DNA of 64,000 nucleotides, taken from Bin5 sp965207495 (GTDB taxonomy: Bacteria; Chloroflexota; Anaerolineae; Caldilineales; Caldilineaceae). The stretch spans positions 682,001-746,000 of the forward strand of contig OZ242287.1 of NCBI GenBank assembly GCA_965207495.1, written 5' to 3'. The notes below the pieces were generated by a model. That model was not told where the DNA came from. It did not search any database and saw nothing but the letters and a program-made list of their open reading frames with translations. Below, piece after piece: positions 1-7,083 of this stretch (the first letter of the stretch is position 1; each line of letters begins with the position of its first letter). The position numbers and the translations under genes are program-made.

Positions 1-387
1 AATCAGTTCACTTCCAATCTGGTGCGGGTTGCGCTCGAGGGGGGCGGCCAGAGAGACTATCTCGACGGCCTGCGCCGCGCCTACCGGCAGCGGGTCGAGG
101 CAATGGACGCGGCGCTGCACAAACACATCGGCGACCGCGCCACCTGGACCGTGCCCGACGGCGGCTTTTTCTTCTGGCTCACATGCGCCGCTGATCTCGA
201 CACCACCGAGCTGCTGGATGCCGCTGCCGGCGCCAAAGTCGGCTTCCTACCCGGCCGCCGCTGCTCCAGCGTCGGCGACCTCGGCAACTGCCTGCGCCTC
301 TGCTTCGCCCACTACGGCATCCCGGAGATCGAAGAGGGCATCCGCCGCCTGGGCCAGGTATTCGACACCTTCCAACGCTCGCCCTGA
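1..387 (+). CDS. PLP-dependent class I/II aminotransferase, C-terminal part (cut by window edge)
   Basis: The reading frame is open from the first base, so this is the last ~128 residues of a longer gene. The fragment fits the small C-terminal domain of fold-type I aminotransferases of the MocR/2-aminoadipate group: an N-x-VRVALEGG start, a GGFFFWL segment near residue 56, and a conserved LRLCFAHY segment near residue 104, whose arginine usually holds the substrate carboxylate. The active-site lysine lies outside the window, so the substrate cannot be judged. It converges on pdxA, and the gap between them is a heptamer repeat array. The family assignment is firm; the exact reaction is open. 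Confidence 0.8.
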   Translation, partial: NQFTSNLVRVALEGGGQRDYLDGLRRAYRQRVEAMDAALHKHIGDRATWTVPDGGFFFWLTCAADLDTTELLDAAAGAKVGFLPGRRCSSVGDLGNCLRLCFAHYGIPEIEEGIRRLGQVFDTFQRSP

Positions 388-393
388 GCACCT

Positions 394-515
394 CTAGCCC
401 CTAACCCCTAGCCCCTAACCCCTAGCCCCTAACCCCTAGCCCCTAACCCCTAGCCCCTAACCCCTAGCCCCTAACCCCTAGCCCCTAACCCCTAGCCCCT
501 AGCCCCTAACCCCTG
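394..515. repeat. Heptamer tandem array, alternating CCCCTAA and CCCCTAG
   Basis: About seventeen 7-bp units alternate between CCCCTAA and CCCCTAG in near-perfect phase. The array fills the gap between two convergent genes, and the pdxA stop codon (506-508, TAG on the minus strand) lies inside it. Because 7 is not a multiple of 3, units carrying a stop triplet close all reading frames. The telomere-like look is fortuitous, since the array is internal. Confidence 0.9.
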
Positions 516-1507
516 CTGTTCGCCATCGTCACCGCGACGCGCACCGCCGCCAGCATGCTCTCCTCGCTGGCCTTTCCCGTCCCCGCGATATCAAATGCGG
601 TGCCGTGATCCACCGAGGTCCGGATAATCGGCAGGCCGATACTCACGTTTACGCCGCTGTCAAAGGCCAGCAGCTTCATCGGAATATGCCCCTGGTCATG
701 GTACATGGCCACGACGATGTCGTACTCGCCCCGTGTCGCCCGCAAAAAGACCGTATCCGGCGGCTGCGGATCAGAGACCGTCCAGCCGCGCGCCCGCGCC
801 ATTTCGATAGCCGGCTCGACCTGCTCCGCCTCCTGCACCCCAAACAGCCCGTTCTCGCTCGCGTGAGGATTCAACCCTGCCACCGCGATCCGCGGCGCCT
901 CAACTCCCAGCATCCGGCATGAGTTGTAAGCCAGCTCGATCACCTCCAACACCCGCGCCGGCGTAACCCGGCGGATCGCCTCCTCCAGCGCAACGTGCGT
1001 ACTCACATGCACCACCCGCAGGCTTGGCCCCACCAGCAGCATCGACACCCGCTCAGCCCCGGTGCGCTCCGCCAGCAGCTCAGTATGACCGGGGTACAGA
1101 AAACCGGCCCGGTGCATCGCCTCCTTGTTCAGCGGCGCCGTCACCACCGCATCCACCTGCCCCGCCATGGCAAGGTCACACGCGCGCATCACATACTCCA
1201 CCGCGGCCCGTCCCGCGCCCGCGCTCACCTGCCCTACCGGCGCCGCCGCCAGCTCGACGTTCGCCAGGTCCAGCAGCGGCACCGTCCCCTCTTCAAAACT
1301 CCCGCTACTGATCTCAACGACGTGTTCAAAGCGGGGTTGGAGATACAGCCACGCCGCCGCCCTGTCGAGCACACCCCGATCGCCCACCACCAGCGGCCGG
1401 CAGGTGTCGAAAACCTCACGATGCAGCAACGCCTTCAGAATCACCTCCGGCCCGATGCCTGCCGGGTCGCCCAGCGTAATTGCCAGTATTGGACGGCTGT
1501 CAGCCAC
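506..1507 (-). CDS. pdxA: 4-hydroxythreonine-4-phosphate dehydrogenase
   Basis: PdxA oxidises 4-phosphooxy-threonine in the DXP-dependent pyridoxal-phosphate pathway, as a cytosolic metal-dependent dimer. At 333 residues the length is normal. Visible marks are the N-terminal GDPAGIGPE motif (residues 13-21) and the three metal histidines in GHTELLAE (H141), GLNPHA (H215) and YHDQGH (H270). Some PdxA-like proteins act on other phosphorylated 3-hydroxy acids in catabolic operons, and no other pdx gene is adjacent, so a PdxA2-type role is possible. The last codons and the stop run into the heptamer array. The gene diverges from the Gfo/Idh/MocA gene. Confidence 0.92.
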   Translation of the reverse strand: MADSRPILAITLGDPAGIGPEVILKALLHREVFDTCRPLVVGDRGVLDRAAAWLYLQPRFEHVVEISSGSFEEGTVPLLDLANVELAAAPVGQVSAGAGRAAVEYVMRACDLAMAGQVDAVVTAPLNKEAMHRAGFLYPGHTELLAERTGAERVSMLLVGPSLRVVHVSTHVALEEAIRRVTPARVLEVIELAYNSCRMLGVEAPRIAVAGLNPHASENGLFGVQEAEQVEPAIEMARARGWTVSDPQPPDTVFLRATRGEYDIVVAMYHDQGHIPMKLLAFDSGVNVSIGLPIIRTSVDHGTAFDIAGTGKASEESMLAAVRVAVTMANSRG

Positions 1508-1818
1508 GGTTTACACCTTCCTGTTATTTGAACGCTGATCTATCTGATCAGAAGACTGCCCGACTCGCTACTCTGCCCGCGCGCAGTAAGACCGATGCTA
1601 TCACCCCCAGCCGCGCCCGCAAAACATGCCCACTCTGCCGTCTCCGGCAGCGTCGCTATCGCGCCCCTGAACGCGCGCAACTCCCCCGCCCGATAGCGCG
1701 TTGCCCACCGATCCGCTACACTATGGAGGCGCGCCTTGAGGGCGCCCCGATCAGGTTGCCGCCAACTGCCCGAACGCCCGCAGTCAGCGGCGGCCACACA
1801 CTTCTGGAGAATTCTTTC
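1508..1818. other. Divergent intergenic region, pdxA / oxidoreductase
   Basis: These 311 bases must carry the promoters of both divergent genes. A 6-bp inverted repeat with a 5-nt loop (1535-1551, CTGATC/GATCAG) lies 28 bp from the pdxA start and could be an operator, but it is too short to claim. A TACACT hexamer near 1717 could be the -10 box of the rightward gene. No ORF here is supported. Confidence 0.4.
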
Positions 1819-2838
1819 ATGGCAAACATAGCACTCGTCGGCTGCGCCCACATCCACACACCCGGCTTCATCAAACGCCTGCAGGCCCGCTCCGACGTCA
1901 GCACCGCCGCCGTCTGGGACCGCGACCCGGCTCGCGCCAAGACCTGCAGCGACCAGCTCGGCGCGCCCGCCCTCGATAACGTTGACGCCATCTGGAGCGA
2001 CGACGCCATCGACGGCGTCATCATCTGCTCGCAGACCGACCAGCACGAGCCGCTCGTCACCGCCGCCGCTGCCGCAGGCAAGCACATGTTCGTCGAAAAG
2101 CCGCTCGGCATCGCCGCGCAGGACGCCAACCGCATGGCCGCGGCCATCGAACAGGCCGGCGTCCTCTTTCAGACCGGCTACTTCAGCCGCGGCATCCCAG
2201 TCCACCAGGCCCTCAAGGATATGGTCGCCAACGGTGTCTTCGGCCAGATCACACGCGCCCGCTTCATCAACTGCCATTCCGGCGCCATGCGCGATATCTT
2301 CACGCCCGACTACCTGTGGATGACCGACCTGCAACAGGCCGGTGTCGGCGCATTCGGCGACCTCGGCACGCACGCACTCGATCTGATGTTGTGGATTCTG
2401 GGCGATGTGGACAGAGTGACAGCCACCCTGAATGTGGTGCTGGAAAAGTACGGCCCCGACTGTGACGAGACCGGCGAGGCGCTCTTCTGTTTCAGCAGCG
2501 GCGCAATCGGTTCGCTGGCCGCCGCCTGGGTCGACGTGGCCGAACCCATCACCGCCGAAATCAGCGGCACCGAAGGCCACGCCTACATCCACAACCGCAG
2601 CGACCTCTACATCACCAGCGCCAACCTCGAGGGCGCCGACGGCAAACAGCCCTGGACCGACCTGCCCCCCGCCTGGCCCCACGCATTCGACCTCTTCCTC
2701 GACGCCCTAAACGCGCAGGACCCGTCCGCAAGGGCCTCCGTCCCGCTCGTAGGCGCCCGCGAAGCCGCCTACCGTAGCGCCGTCATGGGGGCGATGTACA
2801 AAGCGGCAGGCGGGGGGTCGTGGGTGTCGTTAACTTAA
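1819..2838 (+). CDS. Gfo/Idh/MocA family NAD(P)-dependent oxidoreductase
   Basis: This 339-residue protein has a Rossmann start (MANIALVGCAHIH), the family EKP motif at residues 93-95 (FVEKPLG), and a C-terminal domain with the FGDLGTHALDLM segment that normally supplies active-site acid and histidine residues. Such enzymes act on sugars, inositols or their derivatives; the substrate cannot be read from sequence. The frame is open 113 codons further upstream, but the ATG at 1819 follows a CTGGAGA ribosome site and starts exactly at the Rossmann strand, so I prefer it. The gene converges on a remnant of an SDR C-terminus (2838-2885). Confidence 0.88.
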   Translation: MANIALVGCAHIHTPGFIKRLQARSDVSTAAVWDRDPARAKTCSDQLGAPALDNVDAIWSDDAIDGVIICSQTDQHEPLVTAAAAAGKHMFVEKPLGIAAQDANRMAAAIEQAGVLFQTGYFSRGIPVHQALKDMVANGVFGQITRARFINCHSGAMRDIFTPDYLWMTDLQQAGVGAFGDLGTHALDLMLWILGDVDRVTATLNVVLEKYGPDCDETGEALFCFSSGAIGSLAAAWVDVAEPITAEISGTEGHAYIHNRSDLYITSANLEGADGKQPWTDLPPAWPHAFDLFLDALNAQDPSARASVPLVGAREAAYRSAVMGAMYKAAGGGSWVSLT

Positions 2839-2885
2839 ACATCGCGGCGCATCAAGCTCAAGCTCTGCGCCACCCGTCCGCTGAC
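2779..2885. repeat. Left copy of a duplicated Gfo-end / SDR-end junction
   Basis: This segment aligns with 4182-4288. It holds the last codons of the Gfo gene and, on the minus strand, a C-terminal tail AQSLSLMRRDV followed by a stop (ending near 2838). The intact SDR at 4236-4979 ends AQSFSLMRRDN. The left copy therefore keeps the tail of a second SDR whose body is gone. Confidence 0.8.
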
Positions 2886-2964
2886 GCCAACTGGCCGGGC
2901 CGCTCTCGGCTACGCCCGATGAGTGAGAGCCCGGCTGCAACGCGTGTAGGGCAATTGCCGCGGC

Positions 2965-3957
2965 TCAATCCTGAGTAGGCCTCCGACGCCTCCGTCTCTT
3001 CACAACCCAAAACACAGCCACACCTGAGGCCAACACAAAGGCCACAACCAACGCAGCCAGTCCCCACAATAACGGCGGCAAACCGTCGCTTCCGATTCCG
3101 TTAACCTCTACCTGCGAGGACTCCCCCCTATCATAGGCCTGGCGCAGCAGGGCCACCGGGTTCTCCTCGCCAATATCTTGCGGCGGAACCGTCAGCCACC
3201 GGCTCAACGTGTCTCCCTGGTCGCCGCTACCCGCCACCGCCAGGAAAGCGGACTGGGCCGTCTGTTCCCGCGGACAACGGTTGTCGCCCCCTGCCATGGA
3301 GCCGGCCTCAAGCGCGGCGATCAGCCCATCAGACAGGACAGCGCCCGGCTGTTGCATAGCCTCTTGAAACGCTTCCAGCGCAGCGCTGACCACCGCCGGC
3401 CCCACCAGAATATTCCCCTGCGCCGAAACGGATGGCCCGCTGACCCCGCCGGCCCAGTCTGAGTTCTCGTCCCCAGTGAAATTCGCCTCTCCCTGCGCCA
3501 GCGTAGCCACGCCGTACTGCCTCGTCTGCACTGAGGAGTCACCCGACATGGCTGCGGCAACTGCATCCTGAGCAGAGGCCCCGGCCAGCAAGCGACTCGC
3601 AGCCCTATCGATCCGATCGCTGTTCAGCGGGTCCACCTGCGCCTGAGCCACAATTACCCCATGCCCGGGCAGCAAGCGGGCCAGTTCGACACTCCCGAGC
3701 AGGGAGATGTCGATATACACTTGATAGATCGTTCGTCCCCCGTCATCCCCCGACCCGCCAACAGTTGCTTGGGATAGCCTGAAGTCGTCGGCAACGCACG
3801 TGGCCAGAGCAACGCCCACCTCGCCGCCATCAGCGTCCACAGCAACCACGGACCATGTGCCAGACGAGCTGCTTTCCGAAACGTCTGTAGTCCTGGCGGC
3901 GCAAGCAGTTGCCAGCAGGAGCGCGATAACAACACCTATGGCCCTTACGGGCTTCAT
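2965..3957 (-). CDS. DUF1028 (Ntn-hydrolase-like) lipoprotein with C-terminal membrane anchor
   Basis: After a lipoprotein signal (hydrophobic run ending LLATAC), the first ~200 residues match DUF1028: a TWSVVAVDADGGEVGVAL start, a segment on periodically recorded IDRAASRLLAGASAQDAVAAA, then WAGGVSGPSVSAQGNILVGP and a run of alanine-rich helix. DUF1028 proteins are Ntn-hydrolase-fold and of unknown substrate. Unusually, the C-terminus adds a ~24-residue membrane helix and an arginine-rich tail, so the domain could be tethered at both ends. The frame is open further upstream, but the methionine at 3957 follows GTGGGAG and leads directly into the signal peptide. The gene sits between two copies of a Gfo/SDR junction. 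Confidence 0.78.
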   Translation of the reverse strand: MKPVRAIGVVIALLLATACAARTTDVSESSSSGTWSVVAVDADGGEVGVALATCVADDFRLSQATVGGSGDDGGRTIYQVYIDISLLGSVELARLLPGHGVIVAQAQVDPLNSDRIDRAASRLLAGASAQDAVAAAMSGDSSVQTRQYGVATLAQGEANFTGDENSDWAGGVSGPSVSAQGNILVGPAVVSAALEAFQEAMQQPGAVLSDGLIAALEAGSMAGGDNRCPREQTAQSAFLAVAGSGDQGDTLSRWLTVPPQDIGEENPVALLRQAYDRGESSQVEVNGIGSDGLPPLLWGLAALVVAFVLASGVAVFWVVKRRRRRRPTQD

Positions 3958-4117
3958 GCTTCTCCCACTCATCTTTGACCGCCGCGTCAGACATCGCAGC
4001 CGATCGCCCCTGATGTGCTTCAAGGGCTTCTGAAATATCATTTCAGTCCTTCCAGTCACAGGCGACCCGCTGCCCGCTCGCGTACGCCCCGCCGATCAGC
4101 ACAGTGCGAACATGACC

Positions 4118-4240
4118 GTACAAAAATACGGCCCCGACCGTGACAAAACCGCGAGGCGCTCCTCCTTTTCAACAGTTTCGCCGTCATGCAAGCCCTGCAC
4201 AAAGCGGCAGGCGAGGGGGCGTGGGTGTCCCTACCCTAAT
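4118..4240 (+). pseudogene. Decayed fragment of a Gfo/Idh/MocA gene (internal deletion)
   Basis: Bases 4118-4175 match the interior of the Gfo gene near 2449-2505 (the YGPDCDETGEAL coding stretch). They then jump to a match with its 3' end (2779-2838, KAAGGGSWVS coding stretch). The reading frame is broken. This is a leftover of a second Gfo copy with most of its body deleted, ending against the SDR gene exactly as the intact copy ends against the SDR-tail remnant. Confidence 0.75.
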
Positions 4241-4979
4241 TATCGCGGCGCATCAAACTGAAACTCTGCGCCGTCTGACCGCCGTCCGGCGCGCTCGCGA
4301 GGAACAACGCCAGCGGCGCGACCTCCTCCGGCTCCTTGAACCACTCGCCATCGAACGTGCCGGGCGCGCGCGCGTCCGCGCCTGGCATCATCGCCGTGTT
4401 CACCGGCCCCGGAATCAGTTCGTTGACGCTGATATTGTCGCCCCGCAACTCCTGGCCCAGCACACGCGTCAGCATCCACAGCCCGGCCTTCGAAGCGCTG
4501 TAGGCGGATGAGCCGGGCGCGCCCCGGTGCCCCATCCCCGAGCCGATCGTAATGATCTTGCCCCCGCCGCGTGCCTTGAGATGCGGTATAGCCGCCCTCG
4601 CGCAATGGTAAGCGCCGGTCAGATTGATCGCGATCGTCTGGCTCCAAGCCGCCGGGTCGCTCTCGACCACCTCGCTCCGCCCCGGCGAGACGCCCGCGTT
4701 GATGACCAGGATATCCAGGCCGCCAAAACGCGCCGCCGTCTCGTCAACCGCAATCTGCACCGATGCCAGGTCGGCCACATCAGTCGTCACCGCCAGCGCC
4801 TGCCCGCCAGCCGCCTCGATCTCGCCGGTCACGGCCTCAATCTCCGACCGAGTGCGCGCCGCGCAACAGACTGCCGCCCCTGCGCCCGCAAACGCAATGG
4901 CAATAGCCCGCCCAATGCCCCGTCCGCCGCCGGTGATCAGAGCTACCTTCCCGTTTAAAGCCTGACTTGAATCTGTCAT
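4236..4979 (-). CDS. SDR family NAD(P)-dependent oxidoreductase (FabG-like)
   Basis: This is a classical short-chain dehydrogenase of 247 residues. It has the cofactor motif ITGGGRGIGRAIA near residue 13, an NAGVS segment near 90, and the catalytic Ser-Tyr-Lys set in IGSGMG and SAYSASKAG. The substrate is undetermined; FabG-type annotation would be over-specific. The start at 4979 is chosen because AGGAGGT lies 8 nt upstream and the dehydrogenase fold begins there; the 48 extra codons upstream look non-coding. A C-terminal duplicate tail lies at 2838-2885. The gene converges on a Gfo remnant, as SDR and Gfo genes often pair in sugar or polyol pathways. Confidence 0.88.
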   Translation of the reverse strand: MTDSSQALNGKVALITGGGRGIGRAIAIAFAGAGAAVCCAARTRSEIEAVTGEIEAAGGQALAVTTDVADLASVQIAVDETAARFGGLDILVINAGVSPGRSEVVESDPAAWSQTIAINLTGAYHCARAAIPHLKARGGGKIITIGSGMGHRGAPGSSAYSASKAGLWMLTRVLGQELRGDNISVNELIPGPVNTAMMPGADARAPGTFDGEWFKEPEEVAPLALFLASAPDGGQTAQSFSLMRRDN

Positions 4980-5747
4980 CTCATTTACCTCCTGGAAAGT
5001 TGAAGAAGCTGGTAAAAAGAGTCTATTGGGAGCCAGACGGCGTACCATCAGACGAAATATCGCGAAATAAATGAAGGCGACAGTGGTTGCAGGCAGACGC
5101 ACATCATTCTTACCTGGTCGCAATTTGAATCCAAACCAAGCGAAGGTACATTCCAGAACCTAATGGTAGGGCAGTTTGGAGAAACAACTCTGCTCTTGCA
5201 GCTGAAAACAGGCGGTAGGCGGAATCGAAAGTGTTGCGCAATCTACGTCTGCAGAGAGCAGAGATGGGCTTCGTCAATACAGAAAAGACGCAATTCATGG
5301 CCGAATCTGCAGCCCTGCCTGAGTAGTAGACGTGCCCCGTCACAATCAGAAGGTCGGCGGCGACCGGGATGGCATATTGGTGTCCAACTGTATCGAACAG
5401 AAGATGTCGTTGCCGTCCTATGATGATTCCGTCACCATCATAGGCTCGAACTCCTGTAACTGGAATTCTGGTTCAGGCGGCCTGACAAACAATTCTACAA
5501 ACAATTGTACACAAGTGCCGCCCCATTCGTTTACATACTTGCACTCTACGCATGTCATACAACCGCTGCCAAGTGCCATCGTTCCGCCGCTTCCTGAAGT
5601 AAGTGCAATTGCTCTGCCACACCGGAAAGTCGCAAGGTGGTTATCGACGTCCCACCTTGCGCGACAATTGGAGACAAAAGAGTGTCTTTGGCCTCGCCCC
5701 AAAACGTCCCCCTGATCGTAAGAAGGCCTGTCTCAAGAGGCATTCCA
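4980..5747. other. Long intergenic region, no supported gene
   Basis: About 770 bases with lower GC than the surroundings. A 12-bp direct repeat (ACAAACAATTCT / ACAAACAATTGT) lies near 5484-5508. A minus-strand frame (5418-5702, 94 codons) contains a GCMTCVECK cysteine pair that recalls zinc-knuckle tails of class II ribonucleotide reductases, but there is no ribosome site or other matching sequence, so I do not call it a gene. It may be a fragment. Confidence 0.3.
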
Positions 5748-5777
5748 TTGGCAAGCCAAGCCAAAGTCGGCTATACT
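5748..5777 (+). promoter_or_regulatory. Sigma-70-type promoter for the yhaO-yhaN operon
   Basis: TTGGCA at 5748-5753 and TATACT at 5772-5777, spaced by 18 bp, place the start of transcription near 5784, about 28 nt before the yhaO ATG. Confidence 0.5.
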
Positions 5778-5811
5778 TGCCCCGCCATCCAACCTACCCC
5801 GATAAAGATAC

Positions 5812-7083
5812 ATGACCCATTTTCGCTTCATACATACCGCCGATCTGCATCTCGACAGCCCTTTCGTTGGCGTTAGGGCATTCGCTCCCGAGAATGTGAC
5901 AAGCGCGTTGCACGACGCGACGTTCAGGGCTTACGAAGAAATCGTCAAACTTTGCATCGAGGAGCAAGTGGACGCTCTTCTTGTTGCGGGCGATGTGTAC
6001 GACTCGGCTGATCGGAGCCTCCGCGCGCAACTAAAGTTCGTATCAGGGCTAAAGCAACTGAACGATGCTGGCATACGTTCTTTTGTCTGCCATGGCAACC
6101 ACGACCCGCTCGACGGATGGGAGGCGCGACTGGAATACCCTCCAAGCTGTACGCGTTTTGGCGCGGGGTTCCAAGCTGTGCCAGTGTTCAAGGATGACCC
6201 CAAACGCGCGGTCGTGTATGGAATCAGTTACCCGACTCGCAATGTTTACGACAATTTGGCGCGAGGATTCGGCCCGGTCGATACTGACTCGTTTTCGATT
6301 GGCCTGATGCACGCAAACGTCAACGGCAACGCGGACCATGACCCTTACGCCGCGTGTTCGCTGGATGATTTGCAACAGTCCCAAATAAATTACTGGGCGC
6401 TAGGGCACGTACATTCGAGGCAGATTCTAAGTAAAGGATCCTCGACTGTTGTCTATCCTGGCAACCCCCAAGGCAGACATCAAAACGAATCTGGTGCGCG
6501 CGGCGTGTATCTGGTCGAAGTGGATGACGACAGAATCGTCAATTTGGACTTCAGAGCGATGGACAGTGTGCGATGGGAGCGGTCCGTCCTTGATATCTCC
6601 TCACTTGAAAGGGAGCAGGACCTGATCGAGGCGTTCGATCAATTCATATCGACTGCCTGGGATGACGCGGATGGTCGTGCGGTCGTACTACGGATAACGT
6701 TGACCGGGCGGAGCAGTTTACATAGTGCATTGCGGCAGCCGGGATTCACTGAAGATCTTTTGAGCAACCTAAACGACGAATGGGCAAAGCGTTCACCGTT
6801 CGCGTGGTGCGAGTGCGTTGATGTCGAAACAGCCGCGCCGTTTGACCGGCAGGAACGCATAAAAGGATCAGATTTTCTGGCGGAAGTCCTCAAGATTGCG
6901 GAACGAGCGAAAGCTGATCCTGAATTGCAAAGTCGTCTGTGCGAAGGCCTTTCGGAATTATACCAACACCGTCAATATCGCGGCTACTTGTCTAGCCTAG
7001 GACCAAACGATGCTGCTCTCACCAGGCTGATCGATGAAGCAGAGTCGATTGCCGTGGACCTGCTTGCTGGAGATGAAATTTGA
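5812..7083 (+). CDS. yhaO: Metallophosphoesterase DNA-repair exonuclease, YhaO/SbcD-like
   Basis: The 423-residue protein has a calcineurin-like nuclease core: HTADLHLDSPF (residues 8-18) for the first metal site, CHGNHD (93-98) with the catalytic histidine, and GHVH near 198. SbcD/Mre11 enzymes cut hairpins and DNA ends in complex with an SMC-like ATPase. The next gene, whose TTG start overlaps this stop codon, encodes just such a partner, so the pair is very likely co-translated and forms a nuclease complex like YhaO-YhaN. The C-terminal third (from about residue 250) is less conserved and probably binds the ATPase. GC content is visibly lower than in neighbouring metabolic genes. Confidence 0.88.
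   Translation: MTHFRFIHTADLHLDSPFVGVRAFAPENVTSALHDATFRAYEEIVKLCIEEQVDALLVAGDVYDSADRSLRAQLKFVSGLKQLNDAGIRSFVCHGNHDPLDGWEARLEYPPSCTRFGAGFQAVPVFKDDPKRAVVYGISYPTRNVYDNLARGFGPVDTDSFSIGLMHANVNGNADHDPYAACSLDDLQQSQINYWALGHVHSRQILSKGSSTVVYPGNPQGRHQNESGARGVYLVEVDDDRIVNLDFRAMDSVRWERSVLDISSLEREQDLIEAFDQFISTAWDDADGRAVVLRITLTGRSSLHSALRQPGFTEDLLSNLNDEWAKRSPFAWCECVDVETAAPFDRQERIKGSDFLAEVLKIAERAKADPELQSRLCEGLSELYQHRQYRGYLSSLGPNDAALTRLIDEAESIAVDLLAGDEI

Noticed and set aside
394..515. Telomere or chromosome-end repeat (CCCCTAA-like)
   Set aside because: The array is internal, between two convergent genes, alternates two units and is one of several heptamer arrays of different sequence.
1535..1551. CTGATC/GATCAG inverted repeat as an operator
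   Set aside because: Only six base pairs, no second copy and no regulator gene nearby.
1540..2682. 380-codon minus-strand frame
   Set aside because: Antisense of the Gfo/Idh/MocA gene; Gly/Val-rich without motif.
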